64,000 nt of DNA, from NCBI GenBank assembly GCA_023415635.1, contig JAEZJV010000014.1, positions 124,001-188,000 of the forward strand. Direction: 5' to 3'. This stretch comes from Bacillota bacterium (lineage in GTDB: Bacteria; Bacillota; Clostridia; Lachnospirales; Lachnospiraceae). Below are positions 34,956-42,645 of the stretch, piece after piece. Under the pieces are notes generated by a model. It saw nothing but the letters and a program-made list of their open reading frames with translations. It had not been told where the DNA came from and did not search any database. Positions within the stretch are counted from its first letter, which is position 1. Each line of letters starts with the position of its first letter. The translations under genes and the position numbers were made by a program.

Positions 34956-35513
34956 ATGATTTCAGCAGGCGATTTCAGAAACGGTCTGACGATTGAGATG
35001 GACAATAACGTATACCAGATTATAGAGTTTCAACATGTAAAACCGGGTAAAGGCGCAGCATTTGTAAGAACCAAATTAAAGAATATTAAGAATGGTGGTG
35101 TAGTTGAAAAAACTTTCCGCCCGACAGAGAAATATCCACAGGCACATATCGAAAGAAGCGATATGCAGTATTTATATTCTGATGGTGAGCTTTACCACTT
35201 TATGAATGTAGAAACCTACGATCAGATCGGTATGAATGAGGATGCAATCGGTGACTCCCTTAAGTTTGTAAAGGAAAATGAGATGGTTAAGATGCTTTCC
35301 CATGGTGGACAGGTATTCGCTATCGAGCCTCCGCTTTTTGTTGAACTCGTAATTACAGATACCGAGCCGGGCTTCAAGGGTGATACAGCAACGGGTGCTA
35401 GTAAGCCTGCCGTTGTTGAGACAGGTGCTACCGTATATGTTCCGTTGTTCGTTGAACAGGGTGATAAGATTCAGATTGACACCAGATCCGGCGAATATAT
35501 GAAGAGAGTATAG
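34956..35513 (+). CDS. efp: Elongation factor P
   Basis: EF-P binds between the P and E sites of the ribosome and relieves stalling at consecutive prolines. The 185-residue protein has the KOW-like N-terminal domain with the loop [13 protein letters not shown], whose lysine at about residue 32 is the position modified in bacteria, then two OB-folds ending in [13 protein letters not shown] use ATG at 34956, ten bases after AAGGAGG; TTG at 34950 is a less likely alternative. A terminator lies at 35598. Confidence 0.95.
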   Translation: MISAGDFRNGLTIEMDNNVYQIIEFQHVKPGKGAAFVRTKLKNIKNGGVVEKTFRPTEKYPQAHIERSDMQYLYSDGELYHFMNVETYDQIGMNEDAIGDSLKFVKENEMVKMLSHGGQVFAIEPPLFVELVITDTEPGFKGDTATGASKPAVVETGATVYVPLFVEQGDKIQIDTRSGEYMKRV

Positions 35514-35597
35514 TCCCGCGAAATACATGCGGGCAATCAGAAGAACTACGAGGTTCGTGCAGTGGCACTCTCACCTTGTTCTTTCAGATTAATATGT

Positions 35598-35643
35598 GCG
35601 CAATCCAAGGGGAAATCAAATTCTCCGGGGATTGCGCTTTTTT
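35598..35643 (+). terminator. Intrinsic terminator after efp
   Basis: GCGCAATCC (35598-35606) and GGATTGCGC (35629-35637) form a perfect stem, followed by six T. A smaller hairpin, CCCGC/GCGGG, lies directly after the efp stop codon. Confidence 0.85.
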
Positions 35644-35720
35644 ATTTAGCCTTTCTATTTATATTACAAAAACATAGATTTAAAAAGCAAAATAAACTTT
35701 GCAAAAAATGCAAAATACAC

Positions 35721-35749
35721 TTGACAATTTGTGCAGAGCATACTATACT
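35721..35749 (+). promoter_or_regulatory. Consensus promoter upstream of a broken mini-ORF
   Basis: TTGACA (35721-35726) and TATACT (35744-35749) are separated by 17 bases. Confidence 0.75.
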
Positions 35750-35798
35750 AAAAGTGCAAAGCGAGCTATGCAGTACATGATCGAAAGGAGATTTTAAG

Positions 35799-35873
35799 AT
35801 GAAATGAATCAAACATAAGTATAGTGAAGCGTTAAAAGATAATAACAAGTTAGAAAAATTGTGCCATAATTGA
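35799..35873 (+). pseudogene. Broken short ORF with stop at codon 3
   Basis: AAAGGAG and a proper spacing precede ATG at 35799, but codon 3 is TGA. Read through, the frame continues for 21 further codons (IKHKYSEALKDNNKLEKLCHN) to a second TGA. With a good promoter and ribosome site, this looks like a small gene disabled by one base change. A selenocysteine reading is considered and rejected. Confidence 0.4.
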
Positions 35874-35888
35874 CTAGACAAAATACAT

Positions 35889-35917
35889 TTGATGCAGTAT
35901 GCATGGTAAACTATGTT
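35889..35917 (+). promoter_or_regulatory. Second promoter, before the XRE-type gene
   Basis: TTGATG (35889-35894) and TATGTT (35912-35917) are 17 bases apart. Together with the preceding AAATACA it resembles the promoter at 35721, suggesting a duplicated promoter region. Confidence 0.5.
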
Positions 35918-35962
35918 ATAACTGCAGAACAAATTAATCATTTGAATTAAGAGGGTGCAAAA

Positions 35963-36166
35963 ATGAAAACAAGAATCAGGGAATTACGGAAAGAAAGGAA
36001 GCTGTCACAGGAAGAGTTAGCTATTGAGGTTGGAACTACCAGACAGACAATAACCTCGATAGAAGTGGAAAAATATACTGCTTCTTTAACTCTGGCATAT
36101 AAGATTGCACATTATTTTGGATTAACAATTGAAGAAGTATTCGATTTTAGAGACCTGGAGGAATAG
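35963..36166 (+). CDS. Small XRE-family transcriptional regulator
   Basis: The product is a 67-residue protein consisting of a single Cro/C1-type helix-turn-helix (KLSQEELAIEVGTTRQTITSIEVEKY at about residues 14-39), with a short C-terminal extension EEVFDFRDLEE. Proteins of this size (YozG-like) usually repress their own operon together with a downstream membrane-protein gene, which is the arrangement here: the next gene begins four bases after the stop. GAGGGTG lies before the ATG. Confidence 0.9.
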   Translation: MKTRIRELRKERKLSQEELAIEVGTTRQTITSIEVEKYTASLTLAYKIAHYFGLTIEEVFDFRDLEE

Positions 36167-36170
36167 GGAA

Positions 36171-36650
36171 ATGGATAAGAAATTAGAAGAAATGAAAAAG
36201 ATAATGCAACAGAGAGTGAGAGTGTTAAGCGTATTTTCTGGGGTTATAATCATATTTATCATATGTATAATTGCGAATGTGTTTCATCCATTAATTGGCG
36301 GAGAGAATTATGCGGATTTTATGGCAGGATTTCAGGTTGGAATACTTATCGCGCTTGATGTCGTAATGCTATTTTATAATACCAAATATAGAGCAGCTTT
36401 AAAGGATGAGAAGAAATTAAAACTGTTGTATCTTGAAGAAACTGATGAGAGGGTAAAATACATTGAACAGATGGCTGGTAAGAGCAGTTACAAGTACGTT
36501 GTATGTATTTTAATTATTGCTGCATGTATTGTAGGGTATTTTAGTATTGCGGCTTTCGTGGCTTTGCTGGCAGCTGCTATAATAGAAGCAGCGGTCACGG
36601 TAATTTTAAGTTTATACTATACTAAAAAAATGACTGGTAATGTAAATTAG
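36171..36650 (+). CDS. Membrane protein paired with XRE-type regulator
   Basis: The product is a 159-residue integral membrane protein with a charged N-terminus (MDKKLEEMKKIMQQRVR) and about four hydrophobic segments: near residues 20-38, 55-73, 107-125 and 127-147. A charged loop (RAALKDEKKLKLLYLEETDERVKYIEQ) lies between the second and third. GGAGG lies nine bases before the ATG at 36171; the open frame to 36129 overlaps the regulator and lacks a ribosome site. I do not recognise the family. It probably forms a small two-gene operon with the regulator. Confidence 0.72.
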   Translation: MDKKLEEMKKIMQQRVRVLSVFSGVIIIFIICIIANVFHPLIGGENYADFMAGFQVGILIALDVVMLFYNTKYRAALKDEKKLKLLYLEETDERVKYIEQMAGKSSYKYVVCILIIAACIVGYFSIAAFVALLAAAIIEAAVTVILSLYYTKKMTGNVN

Positions 36651-36821
36651 ACAATAATATTGAGCGATGAAAGTAGCAGACAAGTAACGGACTAAATAGT
36701 CTGAAACCATAACTTTTACAAATCCAGAGCTGGATGAAGATGAATATATACGAATTTGCTTTGACAAAGTTATCTACTTGTTATTATTTGATTTAAGCAA
36801 ATTATTATTCGGGGGAGAAAT

Positions 36822-38009
36822 ATGAAAAGAACGGGAGACAGCATTTTTAACAGAATATTACCATCTTTGAAAAGTACTTTGCAGGAGCAACAATTCAAGG
36901 ATACAAAAATTATAAATGCGGATGTTGAAAAAAAGATAAAATCAAGAAGCGAAAAATCTCATGATAATGTAACGAAAGGGAGTCTTTTTGCAACAATTAG
37001 GATCAAATTGATAGCTTCCATTCTGATTCCTATTATCTTTATCATCCTCATGTGTATTGGATCCTTTATAAAAGCTTCAGAAATTATTGAGAATAATTAC
37101 AAGAAGGCATCGGAAGACATAATGAATATGGCAGGTGAATGTTTGGAACTTGGTATTAATTCTGTCCAGGCAAGCGCGATACTGTATGCGAATGATAGTT
37201 TATTCCAGAGATATTCTCTAAGCTACGATGATAAGAGAAAGGCTTGGCAATATGCAGATGCCATTGGTAATATCTTATGTTCCAAGAAGGCAAAGGATGA
37301 ACTCATCAAAAATATATATTTAATAAATGATAATGTTGATTCCATTTCAACCGGCGAAGGTATTGATAGAGGAATTTTTAAAAGCTTTAAGAATACACAA
37401 TTAGGCAGAATTCTGGACAGTAATAAAATTGAACATGTATGGGATGGCGAAGATGCTTTTCTTGATAAACAGTTAAAAACAAGTGCAGATGATTATTCCA
37501 TGAGACTTCTAAAAAATGTTACCAATGTCAATGCATTCCTGGTTATCGATGTTAAGGCAGACGTAGTGAAAAATATTCTTTCTGACCTAACATTTAACAA
37601 AGCCGGATTTCTGGGATTGGTAACTCTGGATGGAAAAGAAATTATTGATGATTCGCAAAAGGACCCTGGTATTGATATGAAAGCACTAAAATCAGAGAAG
37701 ATCTTCGTAAACCAAGCTTTTTATATGGAAGCAATGGCAGGGAAGGAAGAAAGTGGTTCAAAATATGTTGACTATAAAGGCGCCACCTACTTATTCCTGT
37801 ACTCTAAAGTCAGCGACACCGGAGCTGCTCTTTGTGCTTTAATACCAAAAGCCACTATTACCGGCCAAGCTGATAGTATTAAGAATGCTACAATTATTAT
37901 TGTTATTATAGCATGTACTTTATCTATATTAATTGTTACAATGTTGTCTTCTGGAATTGATAAAGCCCACACCTTAATCGGCTGTCCTAAAATAACGGTT
38001 AATACATAA
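36822..38009 (+). CDS. Chemoreceptor N-terminal half without signalling domain (truncated MCP)
   Basis: The product is a 395-residue protein with a charged cytoplasmic start, a first membrane segment LIASILIPIIFIILMCIGSFI at about residues 66-86, a periplasm-side sensory region of about 270 residues (Cache-like), and a second membrane segment ATIIIVIIACTLSILIVTML. A methyl-accepting chemotaxis protein should continue with HAMP and a coiled-coil signalling domain, but the frame ends 20 residues later (GIDKAHTLIGCPKITVNT). GGGGGAG precedes the ATG. It is either a remnant or a dominant-negative sensor; I favour remnant. Confidence 0.7.
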   Translation: MKRTGDSIFNRILPSLKSTLQEQQFKDTKIINADVEKKIKSRSEKSHDNVTKGSLFATIRIKLIASILIPIIFIILMCIGSFIKASEIIENNYKKASEDIMNMAGECLELGINSVQASAILYANDSLFQRYSLSYDDKRKAWQYADAIGNILCSKKAKDELIKNIYLINDNVDSISTGEGIDRGIFKSFKNTQLGRILDSNKIEHVWDGEDAFLDKQLKTSADDYSMRLLKNVTNVNAFLVIDVKADVVKNILSDLTFNKAGFLGLVTLDGKEIIDDSQKDPGIDMKALKSEKIFVNQAFYMEAMAGKEESGSKYVDYKGATYLFLYSKVSDTGAALCALIPKATITGQADSIKNATIIIVIIACTLSILIVTMLSSGIDKAHTLIGCPKITVNT

Positions 38010-38037
38010 AATTCTTAAATATGTATGGAGGAGCAGG

Positions 38038-38463
38038 ATGCTATTAATTACCCCAAATTTCAATTTTGATGGTCGTTGTGAAGAAGCTATAGCATTATAT
38101 CAAAAAGCCTTTCAAGCAAGTGTGGGAAGCCTACTTAGATATTCTGATGCCGATACAAGAGACTGGACTGGAGAATTGAATTCTGAACAGGCAAATTATA
38201 TTTATCATGCAGAGCTCTTAATAGGAAATCAGAGAATTATGATGTGTGATAATATGGATGTGGATTTATTCAGAAGTACTTCTTTATCTCTAACTGTAAC
38301 ATTTGATACTAGTGAAGAGGTTAAGAAAGCATATGATATTTTAAAAGAAGGTAGTACTACGATATATCCTATGCATAGTACCACTTATAGTTCTTGTATC
38401 GTTGTATTTATTGATAAGTTTGGTTTTAGATGGGGCCTGATGACAGAACAGACGGAGCGGTAA
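38038..38463 (+). CDS. VOC-superfamily protein, PhnB-like
   Basis: The product is a 141-residue protein of the vicinal-oxygen-chelate fold, PhnB/3-demethylubiquinone-methyltransferase-like subgroup. It starts LITPNFNFDGRCEEAIALYQKAF, the usual opening, has HAELLIGNQRIMMCD in the middle and ends DKFGFRWGLM. Such proteins bind metals or small substrates; none is identified here. GGAGGAGCAGG abuts the ATG. It lies directly after the truncated chemoreceptor. Confidence 0.88.
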   Translation: MLLITPNFNFDGRCEEAIALYQKAFQASVGSLLRYSDADTRDWTGELNSEQANYIYHAELLIGNQRIMMCDNMDVDLFRSTSLSLTVTFDTSEEVKKAYDILKEGSTTIYPMHSTTYSSCIVVFIDKFGFRWGLMTEQTER

Positions 38464-38635
38464 GGAACTGGACAGGTAACTAGCCTGTTCTAAAGCAGAC
38501 TTTTCCTATCTGATTATCCTTTCACCAGTTGTTGTTAGGTATTGCCCATCCTTAATATAGGTATTGTATTCATATTTATCGTTGGATATAATGAAATTAA
38601 TAGAAACAGTTACTGTAAATGAAAGGGAGAACATC

Positions 38636-39157
38636 ATGGAAAAGTATAACAGGGTTACACTTTACAATTTGATATTTCCAATCTGGCTGCTATGGCTATT
38701 TCCAATTACCTGGATTATCGTTTTGCCGGCCAATTTTATCATTGACCTGCTGGTGGTCACACTCACGCTGAAATTTCTAAAGGTGCAGAACATAAAAGCA
38801 AAGGTAAAGCCTGTCATCCTTAAGGTCTGGATTTTCGGATTTGTTGCCGATTTCATAGGAACGGTGGCGATGTATGCCTCCAATCTGATTGACTTTGATT
38901 ATCAGACCGAGCTTGGCAAATGGTGGTATGAGAACATATCTAACGCTGTCAGCTATAATCCCTATAACAGCATCTTTGCCGTACTTTGGGTAACTGCCTG
39001 CGTATTTATAGCAGCTCTTTGTATCTATTGGTTCAATTTGAAGGTATGCCTAAGGAGGGCAGATTTGGATATTGTTATTAAGAAAAAGCTCTCTCTATCA
39101 TTGGCTATATTTACAGCTCCTTATTTGTTTTATCTCCCTACAAAATGGTTTTATTGA
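38636..39157 (+). CDS. Hypothetical integral membrane protein
   Basis: The product is a 173-residue protein with four likely membrane segments: WLLWLFPITWIIVLPANFII, VILKVWIFGFVADFIGTVAM, NSIFAVLWVTACVFIAALCIYW and LSLAIFTAPYLFYLP. AAAGGGAGA lies five bases before the ATG at 38636; the frame from 38564 has no ribosome site. It ends with the last seven bases overlapping the convergent aroE gene. I recognise no family and see no functional neighbour. Confidence 0.65.
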   Translation: MEKYNRVTLYNLIFPIWLLWLFPITWIIVLPANFIIDLLVVTLTLKFLKVQNIKAKVKPVILKVWIFGFVADFIGTVAMYASNLIDFDYQTELGKWWYENISNAVSYNPYNSIFAVLWVTACVFIAALCIYWFNLKVCLRRADLDIVIKKKLSLSLAIFTAPYLFYLPTKWFY

Positions 39158-39921
39158 TCCTTGATGATTGCAAGCAGCTTTCTGTGGGTTTCCTCAATCA
39201 ACTCATCTGAAAGCTCCTGATCCATAAAGTATTCAATGGCCTGCTTTGCCTGAGCTACCAGCATCTCTAGTCCGGTGATGCCTATCTTACCCAGCTCATG
39301 CGCCTGCTTTATTAACCTTGTCTCCAAAGGGTTGAAGATTGCATCTATGACCGCCTCACAGGAGAGAAAGGTAGACAGGTCAAGGGGAGAGGATTCCACA
39401 TTCGGATACATGCCGAGGGGAGTAGTATTCACGATGACCTGTGCATCGGTATGATTTTTATAACAATTCTCATAGGATACCGAGTATTCGGTATCCTTTC
39501 TGCTTATAATCAGTATTTTTGAGGCACCGAGATGCTCCAGTACGGCTTGCACTGTATGAGAAGTCCCGCCGCTGCCTAGAATTAAGCATTTCTTATTCTC
39601 AATATCTATTTTGTTGTGTTCCAGCAGGTATTTAAATCCATAGAAATCAGTATTGTAGCCGGTATATCGGCCGTCTTTGTGAACGATGGTATTCACTGCA
39701 CCGATTTTTTCTGCAAGAGGATGCAATTCATCCAGATAAGGAATAACAGCCTGCTTATAGGGTATGGTTACATTGATTGCAGTAAAATCCTTCTTCTCCA
39801 TAAAGTTTGGAAAAGCTTCTTTGGAGAGAGGTATCAGGTCGTAAGTATAATCCGCTAACATCTCATGTATTATCTTTGAATAGCTGTGCCCCAGCTTCTC
39901 ACCAATCAAACCATATCTCAT
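39151..39921 (-). CDS. aroE: Shikimate dehydrogenase
   Basis: AroE reduces 3-dehydroshikimate to shikimate with NADPH, the step between AroQ and AroK, whose genes lie 6 kb upstream. The 256-residue protein has the substrate domain start GLIGEKLGHSYSKIIHEML, INVTIPYKQAVIPYLDE with the catalytic lysine, VNTIV, GYNTDFYGF, the NADP loop LILGSGGTSHTV and the C-terminal GLEMLVAQAKQA. AGAGGAGGA lies upstream of the ATG. It converges with the membrane-protein gene and overlaps it by seven bases. Confidence 0.95.
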   Translation of the reverse strand: MRYGLIGEKLGHSYSKIIHEMLADYTYDLIPLSKEAFPNFMEKKDFTAINVTIPYKQAVIPYLDELHPLAEKIGAVNTIVHKDGRYTGYNTDFYGFKYLLEHNKIDIENKKCLILGSGGTSHTVQAVLEHLGASKILIISRKDTEYSVSYENCYKNHTDAQVIVNTTPLGMYPNVESSPLDLSTFLSCEAVIDAIFNPLETRLIKQAHELGKIGITGLEMLVAQAKQAIEYFMDQELSDELIEETHRKLLAIIKDQ

Positions 39922-40307
39922 CTTTATTCCTCCTCTTTATAGTCTGACAGGATAGTCAGCTACAATTTCAAGCTTTCATAAGTGTCCAAGGTGCTATCGC
40001 GCTAGATCAATAATCTTGAATTACAGCATAATATAGAAACCTTCTTAATGCAAATTATTTCTTGGACGAAGACGGTATATTTTCTCTTCAGTAGGAATAT
40101 CTTGTTCCATAATATGATATCGAGATAAAGGGTCCTGTCACCTATGACAATATAACAAGCATAGGTGATGCAGTAAGCTTGCACAAGTTAGCGTTCGGAG
40201 AGCCTTCTTTTTGAAAGCTTTCTTGTACAAGTTATTGAACTGATATAACAGTCGGATCCGTTGCTTAATCATAATATGATTATCTAATTCTGTTGGGGAG
40301 GTAGTCT
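39922..40307. other. Divergent intergenic region between aroE and spoIIIAA
   Basis: About 385 bases without a gene. It holds the inverted repeat at 40138-40168. No convincing sigma-E promoter was seen; CATAATAT near 40269 is the closest match to a sigma-E -10, but no -35 partner lies at the right distance. Confidence 0.45.
40138..40168. repeat. Inverted repeat between aroE and spoIIIAA
   Basis: TCACCTATG (40138-40146) and CATAGGTGA (40160-40168) are perfect nine-base arms with a 13-base spacer. It could be an operator or a stem-loop at the start of either transcript. Confidence 0.5.
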
Positions 40308-41270
40308 ATGAGCACGAAGGACGAGTTATTAAAGATATTGTCGCTGAGGCTTCGAACGATTTTCGGTAAACTGAGTGTTGATTTTGAACAGTTACAGGAG
40401 ATCAGGCTGAGAATCAACGCTCCCCTTCTTGTTATATACAGAAATGAGGAGGCCTTTGTGACCGAGGAAGCCACACTAACCAATCTGGTAGCGAGGGCTG
40501 TATTGATTACAAGAAACGAGATACGAGAGACGATGGAATACATAAGTAATTATTCTCTTTATGCTTTTGAGGATGAGATCAGGCAGGGGTTTATCACCAT
40601 CAATGGAGGGCATCGAATCGGTATCGCTGGCAAGATTATCATTGAAGATGATGAAATCAAAGGAATGAAGCATATTTCCTTTGTCAACATTCGCCTTGCC
40701 CATCAGGTAAAGGGCTGTGCGAATAAGGTAATTCCATACCTGATCGATGAAAAAACGAAGGGAATGTATCATACCCTGATTATATCACCGCCAAGATGCG
40801 GGAAGACAACCTTACTTCGGGATATCATCCGGCAGCTCTCCGACGGAAATAACAGGATTCCTGGTATGAATACCGGTGTGGTGGATGAACGTTCTGAAAT
40901 CGGTGCCTGCTATATGGGTTCCCCTCAGAATGACCTGGGAATGAGGACAGACATTCTGGATTGCTGCCCGAAGGCAAAAGGGATGCTGATGCTGATACGC
41001 TCTATGTCTCCACAGGTGGTCGCTGTGGATGAAATTGGCTCCAGGGAGGAACTGGATGCTATCGATTATGTCATCGGCTGTGGTGCAAAGCTGATTGCAA
41101 CCGTTCATGGGAGTTCGCTTGAGGATATAAAAAGAAAACCAACGCTTGGTGAATTAGTACAGAAGAAGGTTTTCGAACGCTATGTAATTCTAAGTAATAG
41201 GAAGAGCATCGGAAATCTGGAGGAAATATATGATTCTGATTGGAAGCAGTTATATACTGGTGATCAGTAA
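40308..41270 (+). CDS. spoIIIAA: Stage III sporulation protein AA (ATPase)
   Basis: SpoIIIAA is the secretion-ATPase-like component of the SpoIIIA-SpoIIQ channel that links mother cell and forespore after engulfment. The 320-residue protein has an N-terminal domain with the QEIRLRINAPL motif, a P-loop SPPRCGKTTLLRD at about residue 165, the NTGVVDERSEI segment, and a Walker B region VVAVDEIGSREE. GGGGAGG lies before the ATG. It opens an eight-gene operon in the canonical order AA to AH. Confidence 0.96.
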   Translation: MSTKDELLKILSLRLRTIFGKLSVDFEQLQEIRLRINAPLLVIYRNEEAFVTEEATLTNLVARAVLITRNEIRETMEYISNYSLYAFEDEIRQGFITINGGHRIGIAGKIIIEDDEIKGMKHISFVNIRLAHQVKGCANKVIPYLIDEKTKGMYHTLIISPPRCGKTTLLRDIIRQLSDGNNRIPGMNTGVVDERSEIGACYMGSPQNDLGMRTDILDCCPKAKGMLMLIRSMSPQVVAVDEIGSREELDAIDYVIGCGAKLIATVHGSSLEDIKRKPTLGELVQKKVFERYVILSNRKSIGNLEEIYDSDWKQLYTGDQ

Positions 41271-41296
41271 GAGGCTGCTAAAAGGAGGACAAACAT

Positions 41297-41821
41297 ATGA
41301 ATATCATGAAAATTATCGGGTGCAGTTTAATTATTCTGTCTACGACAGGAATCGGCTTCTACTTCAGCATTGATATGAAAAGCAGGATGGAGGATTTAAA
41401 GGAATGGAAGAAACTGATCTGCTTATTACGGGGAGATATTCGTTATGCCAACACACCGCTGCCCGAAGCCATAAACTCCGCAGGCAGACGGCATGAGGGG
41501 AATTTTCACGCTTTTTTTAATACGGTAGGAACACAGCTGCAAGAGCTGGTAGGGGAGACACTGGCGGCTATTTGGAAATCAGCTGCAGAAAAAGAATTAT
41601 CATGCACCTCCTTGAATAAGAAAGACAAGATACAGCTTATCCGATTTGGAGAGAATTTGGGTTATCTGGATAAGGATATGCAGATGAATTCCTTTGAGCT
41701 CTATCTGACCCAGCTGGACGAAGAAATCACAGAACTGAGCAGGACGATCAAAGGGAAGGCATATCTTTATAACAGTCTTGGTATAATGGCCGGAGTATTT
41801 ATTACTATCATTATGATATGA
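41297..41821 (+). CDS. spoIIIAB: Stage III sporulation protein AB
   Basis: SpoIIIAB is a membrane-anchored protein related to type II secretion GspF-like components. The 174-residue protein has an N-terminal membrane segment (IIGCSLIILSTTGIGFYFSI), a helical cytoplasmic body with GDIRYANTPLPEAI, and a C-terminal hydrophobic segment (YNSLGIMAGVFITIIMI). AAAGGAGG lies before the ATG. A 113-base gap separates it from spoIIIAC, longer than other spaces in the operon, with no gene inside. Confidence 0.93.
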   Translation: MNIMKIIGCSLIILSTTGIGFYFSIDMKSRMEDLKEWKKLICLLRGDIRYANTPLPEAINSAGRRHEGNFHAFFNTVGTQLQELVGETLAAIWKSAAEKELSCTSLNKKDKIQLIRFGENLGYLDKDMQMNSFELYLTQLDEEITELSRTIKGKAYLYNSLGIMAGVFITIIMI

Positions 41822-41934
41822 GGAGCATGAACCACATGAGCATGATATTGTTCATAATGAATTATACAGGTTAATCAGAGGAATGGGAAAAGTCGATTGA
41901 TATTTATTAAGCATGCTCAGGAATGGGGTAAAGT

Positions 41935-42132
41935 ATGGATATTTATTTTTTATTGCGAATTGCGCTGGTTGGAATATTGGTTTCCATATTGAATCAGATT
42001 TTAAAACAATCAGGTAGGGATGACCTGGCTTTTTTGACAAGCTTAGCTGGTCTGGTACTTGTCTTGCTGTGGCTGTTACCCCATATCACGGATCTGTTTT
42101 TAGCGATACAGCAATTATTTAATATAGTATGA
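41935..42132 (+). CDS. spoIIIAC: Stage III sporulation protein AC
   Basis: SpoIIIAC is a small membrane component of the feeding-tube channel. The 65-residue protein has two hydrophobic segments, LLRIALVGILVSILNQIL and FLTSLAGLVLVLLWLLPHI, separated by the conserved KQSGRDDLA turn. GGGGTAAAG lies before the ATG. Size and motif match the family exactly. It is followed by a 106-base gap with a short hairpin. Confidence 0.93.
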   Translation: MDIYFLLRIALVGILVSILNQILKQSGRDDLAFLTSLAGLVLVLLWLLPHITDLFLAIQQLFNIV

Positions 42133-42169
42133 TACGGTTCCTGACCGCTTTAGTATTTGTGAGGTAAAC

Positions 42170-42190
42170 GGTGAATTGTAACAATTCGCC
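42170..42190 (+). repeat. Hairpin between spoIIIAC and spoIIIAD
   Basis: GGTGAATTG (42170-42178), loop TAA, and CAATTCGCC (42182-42190) form a nine-base stem with one wobble. No T run follows, so it may be a processing or stability element. Confidence 0.5.
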
Positions 42191-42238
42191 TGCAAATATT
42201 GTGCTGCTGCCCAAATTCGCGGGCTTGCGGCGGAATGG

Positions 42239-42631
42239 ATGATTAGTATGATAAAAGTCGCTGCCGCAGGAATTGCCGCAATTGTTCTCGCCATTATTTT
42301 CAAGAAAGGGAAGGAAGAATACTCCTTATATATCAGCATCTCGGCCTGTATACTGATTCTATTACTGGGAATCAGTAAGCTGCAAGTGATTTTGGATACC
42401 GTCGAACAGCTCCAGGGGTATATTGAGGTGAACAAGGGCTATATAGGTATATTGATTAAAATCATAGGCATTACTTATGTAACAGAGATTGCCTCCTCCC
42501 TATGCAGAGATACAGGATATCAGGCCATCGGAGAGCAGATCGAACTGGTAGGGAAGCTCACAATATTAGCAATCAGCATGCCGATTATGCTGGCAATTCT
42601 GGATACCATCAACAATCTGCTCAGATCATGA
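42239..42631 (+). CDS. spoIIIAD: Stage III sporulation protein AD
   Basis: SpoIIIAD is an integral membrane protein of the SpoIIIA channel. The 130-residue protein has hydrophobic stretches at about residues 5-22, 30-50 and 100-125 and the conserved YIGILIKIIGITYVTEIASSLCRDTGY segment. Its start is uncertain: ATG at 42239 and ATG at 42248 are both poor for a ribosome site. The stop TGA overlaps an ATG that could start spoIIIAE, but a better start lies 15 bases further on. Confidence 0.92.
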   Translation: MISMIKVAAAGIAAIVLAIIFKKGKEEYSLYISISACILILLLGISKLQVILDTVEQLQGYIEVNKGYIGILIKIIGITYVTEIASSLCRDTGYQAIGEQIELVGKLTILAISMPIMLAILDTINNLLRS

Positions 42632-42645
42632 AAGAGGGATGGAGA

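Noticed and set aside
35799..35873. Selenoprotein reading of the TGA at codon 3
   Set aside because: The residue context (M-K-U-I-K) matches no known redox motif and no clear selenocysteine insertion hairpin follows the codon; a broken ORF is simpler.
40260..40307. Sigma-E promoter for spoIIIAA
   Set aside because: CATAATAT resembles the -10, but no matching -35 lies 13-15 bases upstream, so no call was made.
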